From Bacillota bacterium (GTDB lineage: Bacteria > Bacillota > Clostridia > Lachnospirales > Lachnospiraceae): a DNA stretch of 64,000 nt. The notes beneath the pieces are model-generated. The model did not search any database. It was given only the letters and a program-made list of their open reading frames with translations, and had not been told where the DNA came from. The stretch covers positions 1 to 64,000 of the forward strand of contig JAEWCQ010000007.1 of the NCBI GenBank assembly GCA_023390555.1. Reading direction: 5' to 3'. Shown here piece by piece: positions 8,185-17,268 of this stretch (position 1 is the stretch's first letter; each line of letters opens with the position of its first letter). The position numbers were made by a program, and so were the translations under genes.

Positions 8185-10563
8185 TCAGGCAGTCAGCACT
8201 TCCAGGATAGCACCCAGTACTGTTTCATCCATCGGAATCGTATACAGCTGCCCTATTTTCTCTGTGATGCTGTTTGCACTGCAAAGTGTTTCATAGATGC
8301 TCTTTTTCTGGTCATAGGCAATCTGTGCGCGGTCCAGGATGCCAAACAATTCTTCTCTGATACCATTTTCTGTCTGCTTTTCATCTGTGGATATACAAAT
8401 CTCTGCTGCTTCTTTCACTTTATGCCCCACCAATTCCAGACACAACAGATGCTCCTTTTCCTTGTAGATACTTTCGTACTCTGTCTTTTCTCCATCGACA
8501 GTTACAGCAATTGCAGTCGGATTCGTAACTCCATGAATACAAAAACTGTATTTTCTTTCCTTTGGAATCACCTCATCGTCATCCTCCAGTTTCATCCGCA
8601 GTATCGCTTCTTTTCCCCATGAAAAATCAAACTGTGTAAATGCTGTATTGCTCTCTTCCGTCTTCTTTCTTAAAAGTTCATCCTCTATCATTGTAAAACT
8701 TCCGGATTGTCCCGCAAACACATGGATTTCCAGCTGCTTCGGATTATCCGTATCATTTTCTACCATGCGTTCCGGAATCAGGGGAAGGATAGCTCCTGCT
8801 TTTGCCAATACCGGTATGCTGTCCAGTTTCCGGTACAGCTTTAACTTTCTTCCGCCGTGATAGATGCGTCCAAGGAACAGATCATAATAGGTACCCTCCG
8901 GGAGCCATGCCTTAAACTCCGCCATCTGAAGCTTTGGATGCAGCGGTTCTGTAATCGGACACACGATCAGATCCGTGCCAAAATAATATTCATTCGGCAC
9001 TTCATATGCTTCCGCTTTCTCCGGATATCGATAGTACATCGGCTCAATCAGCAGTTCATCCTCAACATGGCAGCGGTAATTCATCGTATACAGATACGGA
9101 ATCAGCTGATGCCGCAGACGCATGAACCGCTTTAGAATGCCGCCGACATAAGAATCGTAAGCCCATGGCTCTTTCACAAAAAACGGATTATCCGAACTGT
9201 GTATACGCATAATCGGAGAAAATACCCCAAACTGAATCCAACGCACCAGCATCTCGTCACTTTTCACGCCATGCATATGTCCGCCGATATCATGACTCCA
9301 CCAGCCATACCCGGCATTGCTGGCCGTCGCGGTAAAATAAGGCTGAAACTTCAGGGAATCCCAGGTTGCAAATGTATCGCCCGAAAATCCGATCGGATAG
9401 CGGTGACTTCCAAGCCCTGCATAGCGGGAAAACGTAAGCGGCACTTTCCCGTCACGTCCGCTGTCCAGATAATGAAAATGATTGAGCAGAAACAGCGGAT
9501 TGTATCCCGGCTTTTTCGTACCGCCGCCCTGCTGCCAGTCCAGCCACCAGAAATCAACCCCGATCTTTTCATTCGGATGATACAGATATTTGAAATACGC
9601 CTCTAAAAACTTTGGGTCTGAAACGTCAAAATCAATCTTCTCTTCGTGTTCAGAATCGACGTTCAGCGCTTTTGCCATTTCCTCATAGGCTGTTTCATAC
9701 GCGCGGACCCCTTCTGCCGGATGAATGTTTAAGGTGACATGCATTCCCTGCTCATGCAGATAGGTCAAAAAGCGCTCCGGCTTTGGAAAATATGCGTGAT
9801 TCCAGGAATAACCCGTCCAGCCGCTGCCGAATCTCGCATCTACCTTTGTCAAATGCCAGTCCATATCCAAAACAGCAATCGAAAAAGGAACTCCTTCCTC
9901 TGCAAAGCAGTCCAACAGTTCGTGATAGCTTTCTTCCGTGTAAGGATGAAAACGGCTCCACCAGTTCCCGAGTGCGTAGCGCGGAAGCAGCGGTGTTTTT
10001 CCTGTCAGCCGAAAAAAGTCTTTCAGACATTTGCGGTACGATCTTCCATATCCAAGGAAATACAGATCGATCTCTCTGTTTTCTCTTGGCTCGACCCAGC
10101 CGTCTTCCAAAATCACACTGGAGTTGCTGTCGTCAATCAGGGTAAATCCATTCTGTGAAAGAATGCCATCCTCCAGTTTTACCGCACCATCGGCTTCGTC
10201 GAGCGTACGCGCTGTTCCTCCCAGATTGCTTCCCTTATCCCCATAGTACCAGGTGCTGTTATAAGCGCTGTAATTGCCGCGCAGCTGAATGTAAAGACCA
10301 TGTGCCGAGAATTTCTGTTTGTTATATACGATCCGCAGCGCCTCTGTCAGAATTTCCAGCTGATCTTCCCTTTCCTTTACCTGATATTTGGGTACCTCAA
10401 ATTCACGGTTTAATACCGTCTGTGTTGCACGGTCTTCAAAGCAGCCATTCTCACTGTACTCCAGGCGGACCATCTGGGAAGTCAGCAACGTAATCCGGTA
10501 ATTTTCAGCTGAAATCACTGCTTCTTTTTTCGCTTTCGGTCTTGCTTCTAATTTATATTCCAT
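8185..10563 (-). CDS. GH31 glycoside hydrolase (alpha-glucosidase type)
   Basis: A 792-residue family GH31 enzyme without signal peptide, so cytoplasmic. An N-terminal beta-sandwich (about 1-190) is followed by the TIM-barrel catalytic domain. The expected nucleophile is Asp342 in FWWLDWQ and the acid/base Asp396 in GFSGDTFATW, both by comparison with GH31. A C-terminal beta-domain and a ~110-residue helical tail follow. It would cleave terminal alpha-linked sugar, probably glucose, from the imported oligosaccharide; alpha-xylosidase activity cannot be excluded. It starts two bases after the truncated GH65 gene, whose last codons supply its ribosome site (AAGGAAG), so the two are co-transcribed. 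Confidence 0.93.
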   Translation of the reverse strand: MEYKLEARPKAKKEAVISAENYRITLLTSQMVRLEYSENGCFEDRATQTVLNREFEVPKYQVKEREDQLEILTEALRIVYNKQKFSAHGLYIQLRGNYSAYNSTWYYGDKGSNLGGTARTLDEADGAVKLEDGILSQNGFTLIDDSNSSVILEDGWVEPRENREIDLYFLGYGRSYRKCLKDFFRLTGKTPLLPRYALGNWWSRFHPYTEESYHELLDCFAEEGVPFSIAVLDMDWHLTKVDARFGSGWTGYSWNHAYFPKPERFLTYLHEQGMHVTLNIHPAEGVRAYETAYEEMAKALNVDSEHEEKIDFDVSDPKFLEAYFKYLYHPNEKIGVDFWWLDWQQGGGTKKPGYNPLFLLNHFHYLDSGRDGKVPLTFSRYAGLGSHRYPIGFSGDTFATWDSLKFQPYFTATASNAGYGWWSHDIGGHMHGVKSDEMLVRWIQFGVFSPIMRIHSSDNPFFVKEPWAYDSYVGGILKRFMRLRHQLIPYLYTMNYRCHVEDELLIEPMYYRYPEKAEAYEVPNEYYFGTDLIVCPITEPLHPKLQMAEFKAWLPEGTYYDLFLGRIYHGGRKLKLYRKLDSIPVLAKAGAILPLIPERMVENDTDNPKQLEIHVFAGQSGSFTMIEDELLRKKTEESNTAFTQFDFSWGKEAILRMKLEDDDEVIPKERKYSFCIHGVTNPTAIAVTVDGEKTEYESIYKEKEHLLCLELVGHKVKEAAEICISTDEKQTENGIREELFGILDRAQIAYDQKKSIYETLCSANSITEKIGQLYTIPMDETVLGAILEVLTA

Positions 10564-10564
10564 A

Positions 10565-11533
10565 CTATCTTCCTTTTCGTTTTCCTTTTTTCTTTCTGTT
10601 ATCTGTCCACGGTATACAACTTAAGGCATATACGGCCTGACAAATCTGTTCCTTTATTTCCATATCTTCTGCAATATCCCAGCGAATATCACAGTTCTCC
10701 CAGACAGTCTCCCAGCACTTTTCATGTAATTCCTTTTCCTTCTGATATCCGGTCTGCGTAATCTCCTCCAGCAGCTCTGCATTTTTGATGTCATAGAATC
10801 CGCTGTCCTGCCGCGAAAACTGTGTGACGTATTTTGTCAGCACATATTCCTTTCCCTTTTCAGCTGAAAATTCCATATTTCTTACAAAAGATTCCTGCTC
10901 CTGCTCTATCCACTGTTCACAATCATAAGGAAATGTCACTGCCTCCATCATATGAACGCCATTTTCATTCTGATGCAGGTCTGCTGTCACTTTTAGAATG
11001 GTATTCTGGCTGGAAAATCCACGAATCTGCTCACATTCATATTCCTGCCACAAGTGTTGCCCGGCATTCCTCTCGGACAGGTCTATCCCGGTTTTCAAGC
11101 GGATTTTCCCGTCAAATTCAGGTAGAATCCGATATTGCAGAAATAACGCATGCTGCTTTTCCCTGCTTGTAAACCGCTCCGCGTAAATCGTCAACTTCCC
11201 TTTCGGCGTCATCCAGGAGGTCCGTCTGCTCCATATGCCATGCCGGTAATCAAGCTCCTGCTGATGGGAAAGGATCTCTTTCTTTCCAACGGCATATTCC
11301 TCCTGTTCCAGAAAAAGTGACGTGAAACAGGGATTCGGTGTATGCAAAAAAGTCCTCCACCCATTCTCTCCTGAAATAAGTATTCCATTCAGGCTGTGTG
11401 CAGGAATCATGTACTGGCATTGTTCATCTAACTGACCATACATGCTCATATAGCCGTTTCCGATTCTGAATCTGCCATCCGGTTCAGCAATCTCTTTTTT
11501 GCAGTCATACTGCTCAATCAACTTCCAGTCCAC
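10565..11533 (-). CDS. GH65 sugar phosphorylase, N-terminal fragment only
   Basis: The 322 residues match the N-terminal beta-sandwich domain and linker of family GH65 phosphorylases (DGRFRIGNGYMSMYGQ, PNPCFTSLFL). Full GH65 enzymes have about 750 residues, and the (alpha/alpha)6 catalytic domain is missing: after WENCDIRWDI and QAVYAL the family sequence stops and a basic tail (DNRKKKGKRKGR) ends the frame right at the GH31 start. An internal deletion that left the reading frame open is the simplest explanation. I prefer the GTG at 11533 because GGTGGAGG lies seven bases upstream; an ATG at 11551 is the alternative. As a phosphorylase it should be inactive. A retained sugar-binding role is possible. 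Confidence 0.8.
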   Translation of the reverse strand: MDWKLIEQYDCKKEIAEPDGRFRIGNGYMSMYGQLDEQCQYMIPAHSLNGILISGENGWRTFLHTPNPCFTSLFLEQEEYAVGKKEILSHQQELDYRHGIWSRRTSWMTPKGKLTIYAERFTSREKQHALFLQYRILPEFDGKIRLKTGIDLSERNAGQHLWQEYECEQIRGFSSQNTILKVTADLHQNENGVHMMEAVTFPYDCEQWIEQEQESFVRNMEFSAEKGKEYVLTKYVTQFSRQDSGFYDIKNAELLEEITQTGYQKEKELHEKCWETVWENCDIRWDIAEDMEIKEQICQAVYALSCIPWTDNRKKKGKRKGR

Positions 11534-11560
11534 TCGAGTACCTCCACCCATGTTCCGAAA

Positions 11561-11574
11561 GTTAACCGATTAAC
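11561..11574. promoter_or_regulatory. LacI-family operator at the glycosidase operon
   Basis: GTTAACCGATTAAC, one base from the perfect palindrome, 8 bp downstream of the -10 box. It places the GH65-GH31-chemoreceptor operon in the same regulon as the importer. Confidence 0.85.
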
Positions 11575-11582
11575 CTATGTAT

Positions 11583-11611
11583 AAGGTATCACATTCCGCC
11601 ACTGCTGTCAA
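11583..11611 (-). promoter_or_regulatory. Promoter of the GH65-GH31-chemoreceptor operon
   Basis: -35 TTGACA (11606-11611), a 17-bp spacer, -10 TACCTT (11583-11588) on the minus strand. Confidence 0.7.
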
Positions 11612-11615
11612 TGGG

Positions 11616-11667
11616 ATGATTTTCAGGATAAAAAGACCCGTGCCGGACTTTTCATCCTGAAAATCAT
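11616..11667. terminator. Hairpin after the soluble chemoreceptor gene
   Basis: A 20-bp stem with one G-T type mismatch (ATGATTTTCAGGAT and its complement) around the loop ACCCGTGCCGGAC. T-runs lie inside the stem on both strands, so it could terminate in either direction. It is 36 bp beyond the receptor stop and abuts the next operon's promoter. Confidence 0.6.
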
Positions 11668-11702
11668 ACTTCTTCCTTAACCGTTATGTAACACCTGACT
11701 TT

Positions 11703-12854
11703 TTATAAATCCATCGCAAGTTTTCCAAGCTCTGCGGACATGGATGTAATTTCTTCGATGCTGGATGTGATCTCTTCTGTCGCAGAAGCCTGCTCCTGAC
11801 TCGAATCGAGTGAGCCTTTACTCTTTTTGCCAGCTTCTTCGACCTTCACCCGGATATTTTCCGTCAGCGCATTGATCTTTGGAACGGTACTCTTCGACTG
11901 CGCGGAGAGATTTCTGATTTCATCGGCAACCACCCCGAAGCCTCTTCCTTCATCACCCACTCTTGCCGCCTCTATCGCAGCATTTAGACCAAGCATTTTT
12001 GTTTCTTCGGCAATTTCCTTAATGAAAACGGAGACATCATTGATTTCATTTGAGATGCCGACGATATCATTGATATCGCTGTACAGGGATTCTTCGTTCG
12101 CATTGATTTCAATTGCAGAGGCCGCAAGTTCCTGAATCGCAGATGAAATGTCGGCCAGTCCGCTTTCCAGTGCCACCGACATCTGCCTTAATACGGCTGC
12201 TGTCTTTTTCGGCAGAACAATTCCCAGTGTTGCAACCAGCTGCTCCTTATTTTCGTCATCGAAAAGAGGAAAGCTTGCGATTGAAACAGGAACGCCGAAT
12301 CGCTCTTCACCGTACTCCATAAACTGCGGCTGCCTTGTCGCAATGACCTTATAAGCCAGATCTCCTTCTGTAAGCTCTTTTCCAGGCTCATACGTGTTGA
12401 TGGCAAACTTTGCGGATGGCTGGTTCACGATAATTTTTGTCAGATCTGTTGCATACAAAAAAGAGCCTTCACTGAACATTTCTGCCATAACCGGCGCGAA
12501 ATGCTCAAATGCGGCAATAACCGGATGTAAAACAGGGATGACGATAGAGAATGCCCCGGAAATGGTATCATCTTCACTTCTCACCGGAATAGAAACAATT
12601 TTCAGTCTCGTACCGTAAAAGGCCCGCGGTACGTTCTGGATCAGTGTCTTTCTCTCTCTCATGGCCTGCATCGTTGTCGATTCCGGCTTCAGCCGGTCCC
12701 CCACGTGAAAAATATCATAGTGAAACCCTTCCGATTCTTTTGCCCAGACAATCGTGTCTTCTTCGATAATCGCAAAAAAGATTTCATTCGGCAGTAAATC
12801 CGCAATCGCTTCGATCAGGACTTTGTTATATTCTATTGCTGACTTCTCTAACAT
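11703..12854 (-). CDS. Soluble (cytoplasmic) methyl-accepting chemotaxis protein
   Basis: A 383-residue chemoreceptor with no membrane segment. Residues 1-210 form a sensory region of PAS/Cache-like appearance (LLPNEIFFAIIEEDTIVWA). Residues 220-383 are a shortened signalling coiled coil carrying the conserved tip (MLGLNAAIEAARVGDEGRG and FGVVADEIRNLS). Typical receptors have a longer coil with methylation helices on both sides; here the N-terminal arm is short. It overlaps the upstream CheW gene by 7 bases, so the pair is made together and probably forms its own signalling unit. The ligand is unknown. Confidence 0.9.
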   Translation of the reverse strand: MLEKSAIEYNKVLIEAIADLLPNEIFFAIIEEDTIVWAKESEGFHYDIFHVGDRLKPESTTMQAMRERKTLIQNVPRAFYGTRLKIVSIPVRSEDDTISGAFSIVIPVLHPVIAAFEHFAPVMAEMFSEGSFLYATDLTKIIVNQPSAKFAINTYEPGKELTEGDLAYKVIATRQPQFMEYGEERFGVPVSIASFPLFDDENKEQLVATLGIVLPKKTAAVLRQMSVALESGLADISSAIQELAASAIEINANEESLYSDINDIVGISNEINDVSVFIKEIAEETKMLGLNAAIEAARVGDEGRGFGVVADEIRNLSAQSKSTVPKINALTENIRVKVEEAGKKSKGSLDSSQEQASATEEITSSIEEITSMSAELGKLAMDL

Positions 12855-13309
12855 GCATTTTCTCCTTCATCTGTATTTTCAAAAATTTCCAAGTTCAGTG
12901 CCCTTGCATCGAGTAAAATAATCATTCGTTCCTCCAGGTGTCCAATACCTAAAATACTGTTTTTTCCCAGACTTGAGATACTTTCCTCCAGTTTTTCCAT
13001 CTGGGATTCCTCAAAGCTGATAATATCGGAAACATCATCCACCAAAAGCGCAACCATCATATTTCCAAGATCGGCAATAATCAGTTTTGGATCTGATTCA
13101 CTGCTTTGCGTTTCAAATCCAAATCTTTTACATAAATTTACTACAGTTACCACATGCCCTCTTAAATCAATGATCCCTTCCACATAATATGGCATGTTTG
13201 GGATCTTCTTGATTCGTTTTTTTAATCTTAAAACTTCCTGTACATTTGCGATAGGCAGTCCATACTCTTCTCCATTCAGAAAAAACACAATAAATTGATC
13301 TGATCGCAT
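12848..13309 (-). CDS. cheW: CheW-type chemotaxis coupling protein
   Basis: 153 residues spanning a single CheW (SH3-like) domain that links chemoreceptors to the CheA kinase. Family-typical stretches are FFLNGEEYGLPIANVQEVL and VEGIIDLRGHVVTVVNLCK. It lies immediately upstream of, and overlaps, a soluble receptor, and no cheA or cheY is nearby. It is therefore an accessory CheW dedicated to that receptor rather than the main chemotaxis operon copy. The divergent AraC gene starts about 200 bp upstream across a very AT-rich gap. Confidence 0.93.
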   Translation of the reverse strand: MRSDQFIVFFLNGEEYGLPIANVQEVLRLKKRIKKIPNMPYYVEGIIDLRGHVVTVVNLCKRFGFETQSSESDPKLIIADLGNMMVALLVDDVSDIISFEESQMEKLEESISSLGKNSILGIGHLEERMIILLDARALNLEIFENTDEGENAC

Positions 13310-13516
13310 AGTTTCACCTCCTCTCTTTTTTTGTCTGCTGTTAATCAGGTACTATCCTAACATATATATTTTTTTTTATTTTTATGAAATTAATATTTTT
13401 TATATGAAATTAATATAATATTTCCATTTTTTGAGAAACCATTAGACACATACCGTATTGGTTAGTAAAATTAATCTGCTACTATTTACCTTTTGATGAA
13501 CGGGAGTTTGAGTTAT

Positions 13517-14731
13517 ATGGATATTGCTAGAACAATTGAGATTATGAGATTTTATTCGAATATAACAAAACTGACGACCATCTTACTGTCAAATAACCGT
13601 TCTCTTCTGTCAATTATCGGTATTCCCTATACGAATCTGGTCGAGTATTTTGAATTAAAAGAATTGTTGAACATTGTTCCGGATTTTGAAATAGAAGAAT
13701 CTGCTTTCTACACCTACAAAACAAATCATGATTATATTTATAACGTTACTTTTTTACCTTCTCCAAAAAACGAACCGCTGATTCTCATCAGCGGCCCTCT
13801 GTTAAACAGGCTTCCCACTACCTCACAGGTGAAGGAGATCAACATTCATCATGATGTGGTCACGAAGAAAAAAAACACCATTCTGCGAATGCTGTACTGT
13901 CTCCCCAAATACTCGGACAAGCATATCAAAGAAATCGGAAAGCTTCTTTATATAATGCTTCATACATCGGTCACGGACTTTGACCGTATCTGCCAGATTA
14001 CCGATGTTTCGATTCCGGAAATGGAATTCACAGAATTAGTTCCAAATGAAAACAACTCAAATAACGAATTTCAGAATCTATTCGAGTTCATTTTAAGAGT
14101 TGGAGAAGATATCATGTATGGGCAACAAGACAACATATCACATACGATCAATGAAAATATCTTTCTACTGGAAGATTTGATAACAAAATATGATAATTTT
14201 CATTCGCTAAAAAATTTTTGTGTGATCCTGTGTACCATGTCTTATTGCTATTCTCTAGATTCCAATTCATCCTTTGAGATTTTATTTAAAAAACTGTGGA
14301 GCTTTGTTACGCAGCTTGACAGAACTCATTCTTTTACAGAAGTTCTCCATCTTACAAGCTTTTCCCTGAAGGATTTTTCTCAGACTGCACATTCTGCAAA
14401 CAGAGATTTTTCTCCTCATGTCAATCAGGTATTAAAATATATCAATAGCAATTATACAGAAAAAATAACACTGGACGATTTAGCGAAAGAATTTCACATT
14501 ACACCGGTTTACATATCGTATATTATAAAAAAGGAAACAAATTTATCTCTGTCCGACCACATCAATCTCACAAGGATCCGGCAGAGTAAAATTATGCTGG
14601 CTCATACCAATAAATCCATCAGTGAGATTGCTTTTATGGTGGGTTATAACTATCAGAGCCATTTTACGAAGGTATTTAAAAAATATGAAGGCATTACGCC
14701 AAAAGAGTACCGCAGCAATAACTTCCCCTGA
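13517..14731 (+). CDS. AraC-family transcriptional regulator
   Basis: 404 residues. The last ~100 contain two helix-turn-helix motifs of the AraC family (ITLDDLAKEFHITPVYISYI, then SISEIAFMVGYNYQSHFTKV and FKKYEGITPKEYR). The first ~290 residues are an unrecognised sensory region. I start at ATG 13517, ten bases after GGGAG; codons further upstream (ATG 13496) lack a ribosome site. It stands alone on the plus strand, divergent from cheW. AraC proteins of this build usually activate sugar-use genes; its targets are not evident here. Confidence 0.88.
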   Translation: MDIARTIEIMRFYSNITKLTTILLSNNRSLLSIIGIPYTNLVEYFELKELLNIVPDFEIEESAFYTYKTNHDYIYNVTFLPSPKNEPLILISGPLLNRLPTTSQVKEINIHHDVVTKKKNTILRMLYCLPKYSDKHIKEIGKLLYIMLHTSVTDFDRICQITDVSIPEMEFTELVPNENNSNNEFQNLFEFILRVGEDIMYGQQDNISHTINENIFLLEDLITKYDNFHSLKNFCVILCTMSYCYSLDSNSSFEILFKKLWSFVTQLDRTHSFTEVLHLTSFSLKDFSQTAHSANRDFSPHVNQVLKYINSNYTEKITLDDLAKEFHITPVYISYIIKKETNLSLSDHINLTRIRQSKIMLAHTNKSISEIAFMVGYNYQSHFTKVFKKYEGITPKEYRSNNFP

Positions 14732-14757
14732 CCAGCCCAATTACAGAAAACGTGCTG

Positions 14758-15249
14758 TTATCCCCTTATCTCTTTCTCCCAGAGTTCCGCCAGACGCTCC
14801 ATGTTACAGGCTGCATTTGCCGGGCTTGTCGAAGGCATTTTTACTGCCTCCGGCATCTCCTCCTGCCTGCAGTATTTGACAAACAATTCATATGCCTTTC
14901 CGCCGTTCAACAGGATCTTTCGAATGTCTGCCTTCTGCAAAATCCGATTCATATCATTTGCCACGACATTACGGATCGAACTGTCGGAAGATCCTTCGAT
15001 GTCACAGGAGGCGATGACATCCCATACGGCAATATGATGCTTCAGCAGAAGCTCCGTCTTTTCCGGTATCGTCTGCGGCACCGACTCTCCCAGAATTTGC
15101 GCCAGCATTCTCCAGAAGCGGTTCTGCGGATGTCCATAATAAAACTGACTGTCCCGGGATTTTACGGACGGAAAAGACCCCAGAATCAAAATCTTCGAAT
15201 TCCGGTCAAAGACCGGCTCAAATGTATGTGTGACATGCGTATATTCCAT
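14758..15249 (-). CDS. DNA-deoxyinosine (hypoxanthine) glycosylase
   Basis: 163 residues of the uracil-DNA-glycosylase superfamily, most like the mismatch/hypoxanthine-DNA glycosylase group. Motif 1 is ILGSFPSVKSRDSQFYYGHP and motif 2 is MPSTSPANA; the family removes deaminated adenine (hypoxanthine) from DNA to begin base-excision repair. The start has AAAGGG upstream. It converges with the AraC gene, with only 26 bp between stops. The substrate is assigned from family resemblance. Confidence 0.85.
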   Translation of the reverse strand: MEYTHVTHTFEPVFDRNSKILILGSFPSVKSRDSQFYYGHPQNRFWRMLAQILGESVPQTIPEKTELLLKHHIAVWDVIASCDIEGSSDSSIRNVVANDMNRILQKADIRKILLNGGKAYELFVKYCRQEEMPEAVKMPSTSPANAACNMERLAELWEKEIRG

Positions 15250-15436
15250 TTTACGTTACCCTTTCTGCTTATCTCTGCTTGTTTTCTTATGCCATTATAC
15301 CGCAATCTCCCGTCTGGGCGAAACAGAAAAACACATTGTCCTTTCTTCCTGAAAATGATACACTGAAATGATAGAAGTTTCCTGCCTTTTCTTTTCGATA
15401 CAGGGAGCGAAATGTAAGCAGAAACGAGGGCATACT

Positions 15437-16102
15437 ATGTTTATCCAGTTAAACGGTCAGATACTATATTACGAAAAAGAGGGTGAAGGGCCTCCTTTCA
15501 TTTTGGTTCATGGAAATGGGGAAACACATGAGATTTTTGATGTTCTGATTCCCAAGCTTGCCACAGAATATACCGTATACGCAGTTGATACAAGAGGGCA
15601 CGGACAGTCTGCTACTCCAAAGGAATACCACTATGCCGAAATGGCGGAAGACATGGCTGAATTTATAGATGGACTTTCCCTCCACAAGCCTGTTTTTTAT
15701 GGTTTCAGCGACGGCGGCATCATCGGTCTGCTCTTAGCCTCCAAATATCCCGACAAAATATCCCGGCTGATGGTCAGCGGTGCCAATCTTTCCCCGCGGG
15801 ATCTGAAACGCTGGGCCATCCGCTGGACCAAAAAAGACTATCGGAAATCGAAAAGTCCGCTGGCAGAGCTTTTGCTAAAAGAGCCGGATATTCCCACCGA
15901 CCAGCTGCAGTTCATTTCTGTGCCGACGCTTGTTCTGGCCGGAGCGAAAGATATGATCAAAAAAAGCGCGACCAAAAAAATAGCCAAACATATTCCAAAC
16001 GCAACCCTGAAAATTTTAGAAGGGGAAGATCACGGAAGCTACGTCGTACATAGTGAAAAACTGTATCCGCTGATTCAGGATTTTCTGACGGGTGCCTGTT
16101 GA
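15437..16102 (+). CDS. Alpha/beta hydrolase
   Basis: A 221-residue alpha/beta-hydrolase fold protein. The oxyanion region is LVHGNGETHEI, the nucleophile elbow is GFSDGG (catalytic Ser), the acid is the Asp in AGAKDM and the base is the His in GEDHGSYV, so the triad is complete. I start at ATG 15437, after GAGGG; the frame is open 23 codons further up but without homology. The substrate is unknown; esterase, lactonase or lipase activities are all found in this fold. Confidence 0.88.
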   Translation: MFIQLNGQILYYEKEGEGPPFILVHGNGETHEIFDVLIPKLATEYTVYAVDTRGHGQSATPKEYHYAEMAEDMAEFIDGLSLHKPVFYGFSDGGIIGLLLASKYPDKISRLMVSGANLSPRDLKRWAIRWTKKDYRKSKSPLAELLLKEPDIPTDQLQFISVPTLVLAGAKDMIKKSATKKIAKHIPNATLKILEGEDHGSYVVHSEKLYPLIQDFLTGAC

Positions 16103-16157
16103 GAACCATCGTGTATATGCTATCATAACATCAAAATTCAATCTTAAGGAGTATTTT

Positions 16158-17168
16158 ATGGAACAATTTATAATACCAAAGGATTATAAACCGGAATTGA
16201 ACTTGCATGATACTCAGATTGCCATTAAAACCGTGAAAGATTTCTTCCAGAATCTCCTGGCTCTGCGGCTGAATCTTTGCCGTGTATCCGCGCCGCTGTT
16301 CGTGGATCCGGGGTCCGGACTGAATGATAACTTAAACGGCGTGGAACGCCCTGTTTCTTTTACGATCCGGGAGCAGGACGAAAGAACCGCAGAGGTCGTT
16401 CATTCTCTTGCAAAATGGAAACGATATGCTTTGAACAAATACAGTTTTCCAAAAGGTGAAGGCCTCTACACCGATATGAATGCGATTCGGCGTGACGAAA
16501 CAACCGACAACATTCATTCTATTTTTGTTGACCAGTGGGATTGGGAAAAGGTGATTGACAAAAGCGACCGGAATATGGATTTTTTACAGGATACCGTCCG
16601 CACTGTTTATAAATGTCTCCGGAAGACGGAAAAGTACATGTCAATCCTGTATGATTACATTGAAGAGTTTCTTCCGCAGAACATCTTCTTTATCACTACG
16701 CAGGAATTGGCGGATATGTTTCCGGAGAACACACCGAAAGAACGTGAATACTACATTACCAAGGCGAAAGGTGCTGTCTGCATCCTGCAAATCGGAGGGA
16801 CTCTGGAATCCGGTGAAAGGCACGACGGCCGTGCACCGGACTATGATGACTGGGAGCTCAATGCCGACATTCTTGTATACTACCCGGTTCTGGATCTGGC
16901 ACTGGAACTGTCTTCGATGGGCATCCGCGTGGATGAAAAATCACTCCTTGCCCAACTGGAAACAGCGGGGTGCATGGAACGCGCCGATCTGCCATTTCAG
17001 AAGGCCATCCTTAAGGAAGAACTGCCATATACCATCGGCGGTGGAATCGGCCAGTCCCGCATCTGCATGTTTTTCCTGCGGAAAGCGCATATTGGCGAGG
17101 TACAGTCCTCCCTCTGGCCGGCAGATCTGATGGCCGAAGCAGAAAAACATCATATCCCATTGCTGTAA
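16158..17168 (+). CDS. asnA: Aspartate-ammonia ligase (asparagine synthetase A)
   Basis: 336 residues, close to E. coli AsnA (330). It makes asparagine from aspartate, ammonia and ATP, and is related to class II aminoacyl-tRNA synthetases. Recognisable blocks are FVDPGSGLNDNLNGVERPV, FVDQWDWEKVI and GGGIGQSRICMFFL. I start at ATG 16158 because TTAAGGAG lies just upstream. It follows the hydrolase by 55 bp and is closed by a perfect 15-bp hairpin. Confidence 0.95.
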   Translation: MEQFIIPKDYKPELNLHDTQIAIKTVKDFFQNLLALRLNLCRVSAPLFVDPGSGLNDNLNGVERPVSFTIREQDERTAEVVHSLAKWKRYALNKYSFPKGEGLYTDMNAIRRDETTDNIHSIFVDQWDWEKVIDKSDRNMDFLQDTVRTVYKCLRKTEKYMSILYDYIEEFLPQNIFFITTQELADMFPENTPKEREYYITKAKGAVCILQIGGTLESGERHDGRAPDYDDWELNADILVYYPVLDLALELSSMGIRVDEKSLLAQLETAGCMERADLPFQKAILKEELPYTIGGGIGQSRICMFFLRKAHIGEVQSSLWPADLMAEAEKHHIPLL

Positions 17169-17186
17169 CAAGGTCTTTCCGATAAA

Positions 17187-17222
17187 ATCAAAGACAGCGC
17201 CTCTATGGGCGCTGTCTTTGAT
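17187..17222 (+). terminator. Terminator hairpin after asnA
   Basis: ATCAAAGACAGCGCC pairs perfectly over 15 bp with its complement around a 6-base loop, 18 bp after the asnA stop. Confidence 0.75.
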
Positions 17223-17268
17223 TGCTACGAACTATATATCATTGATCCTGCTTCTCATTCAAATTTTA

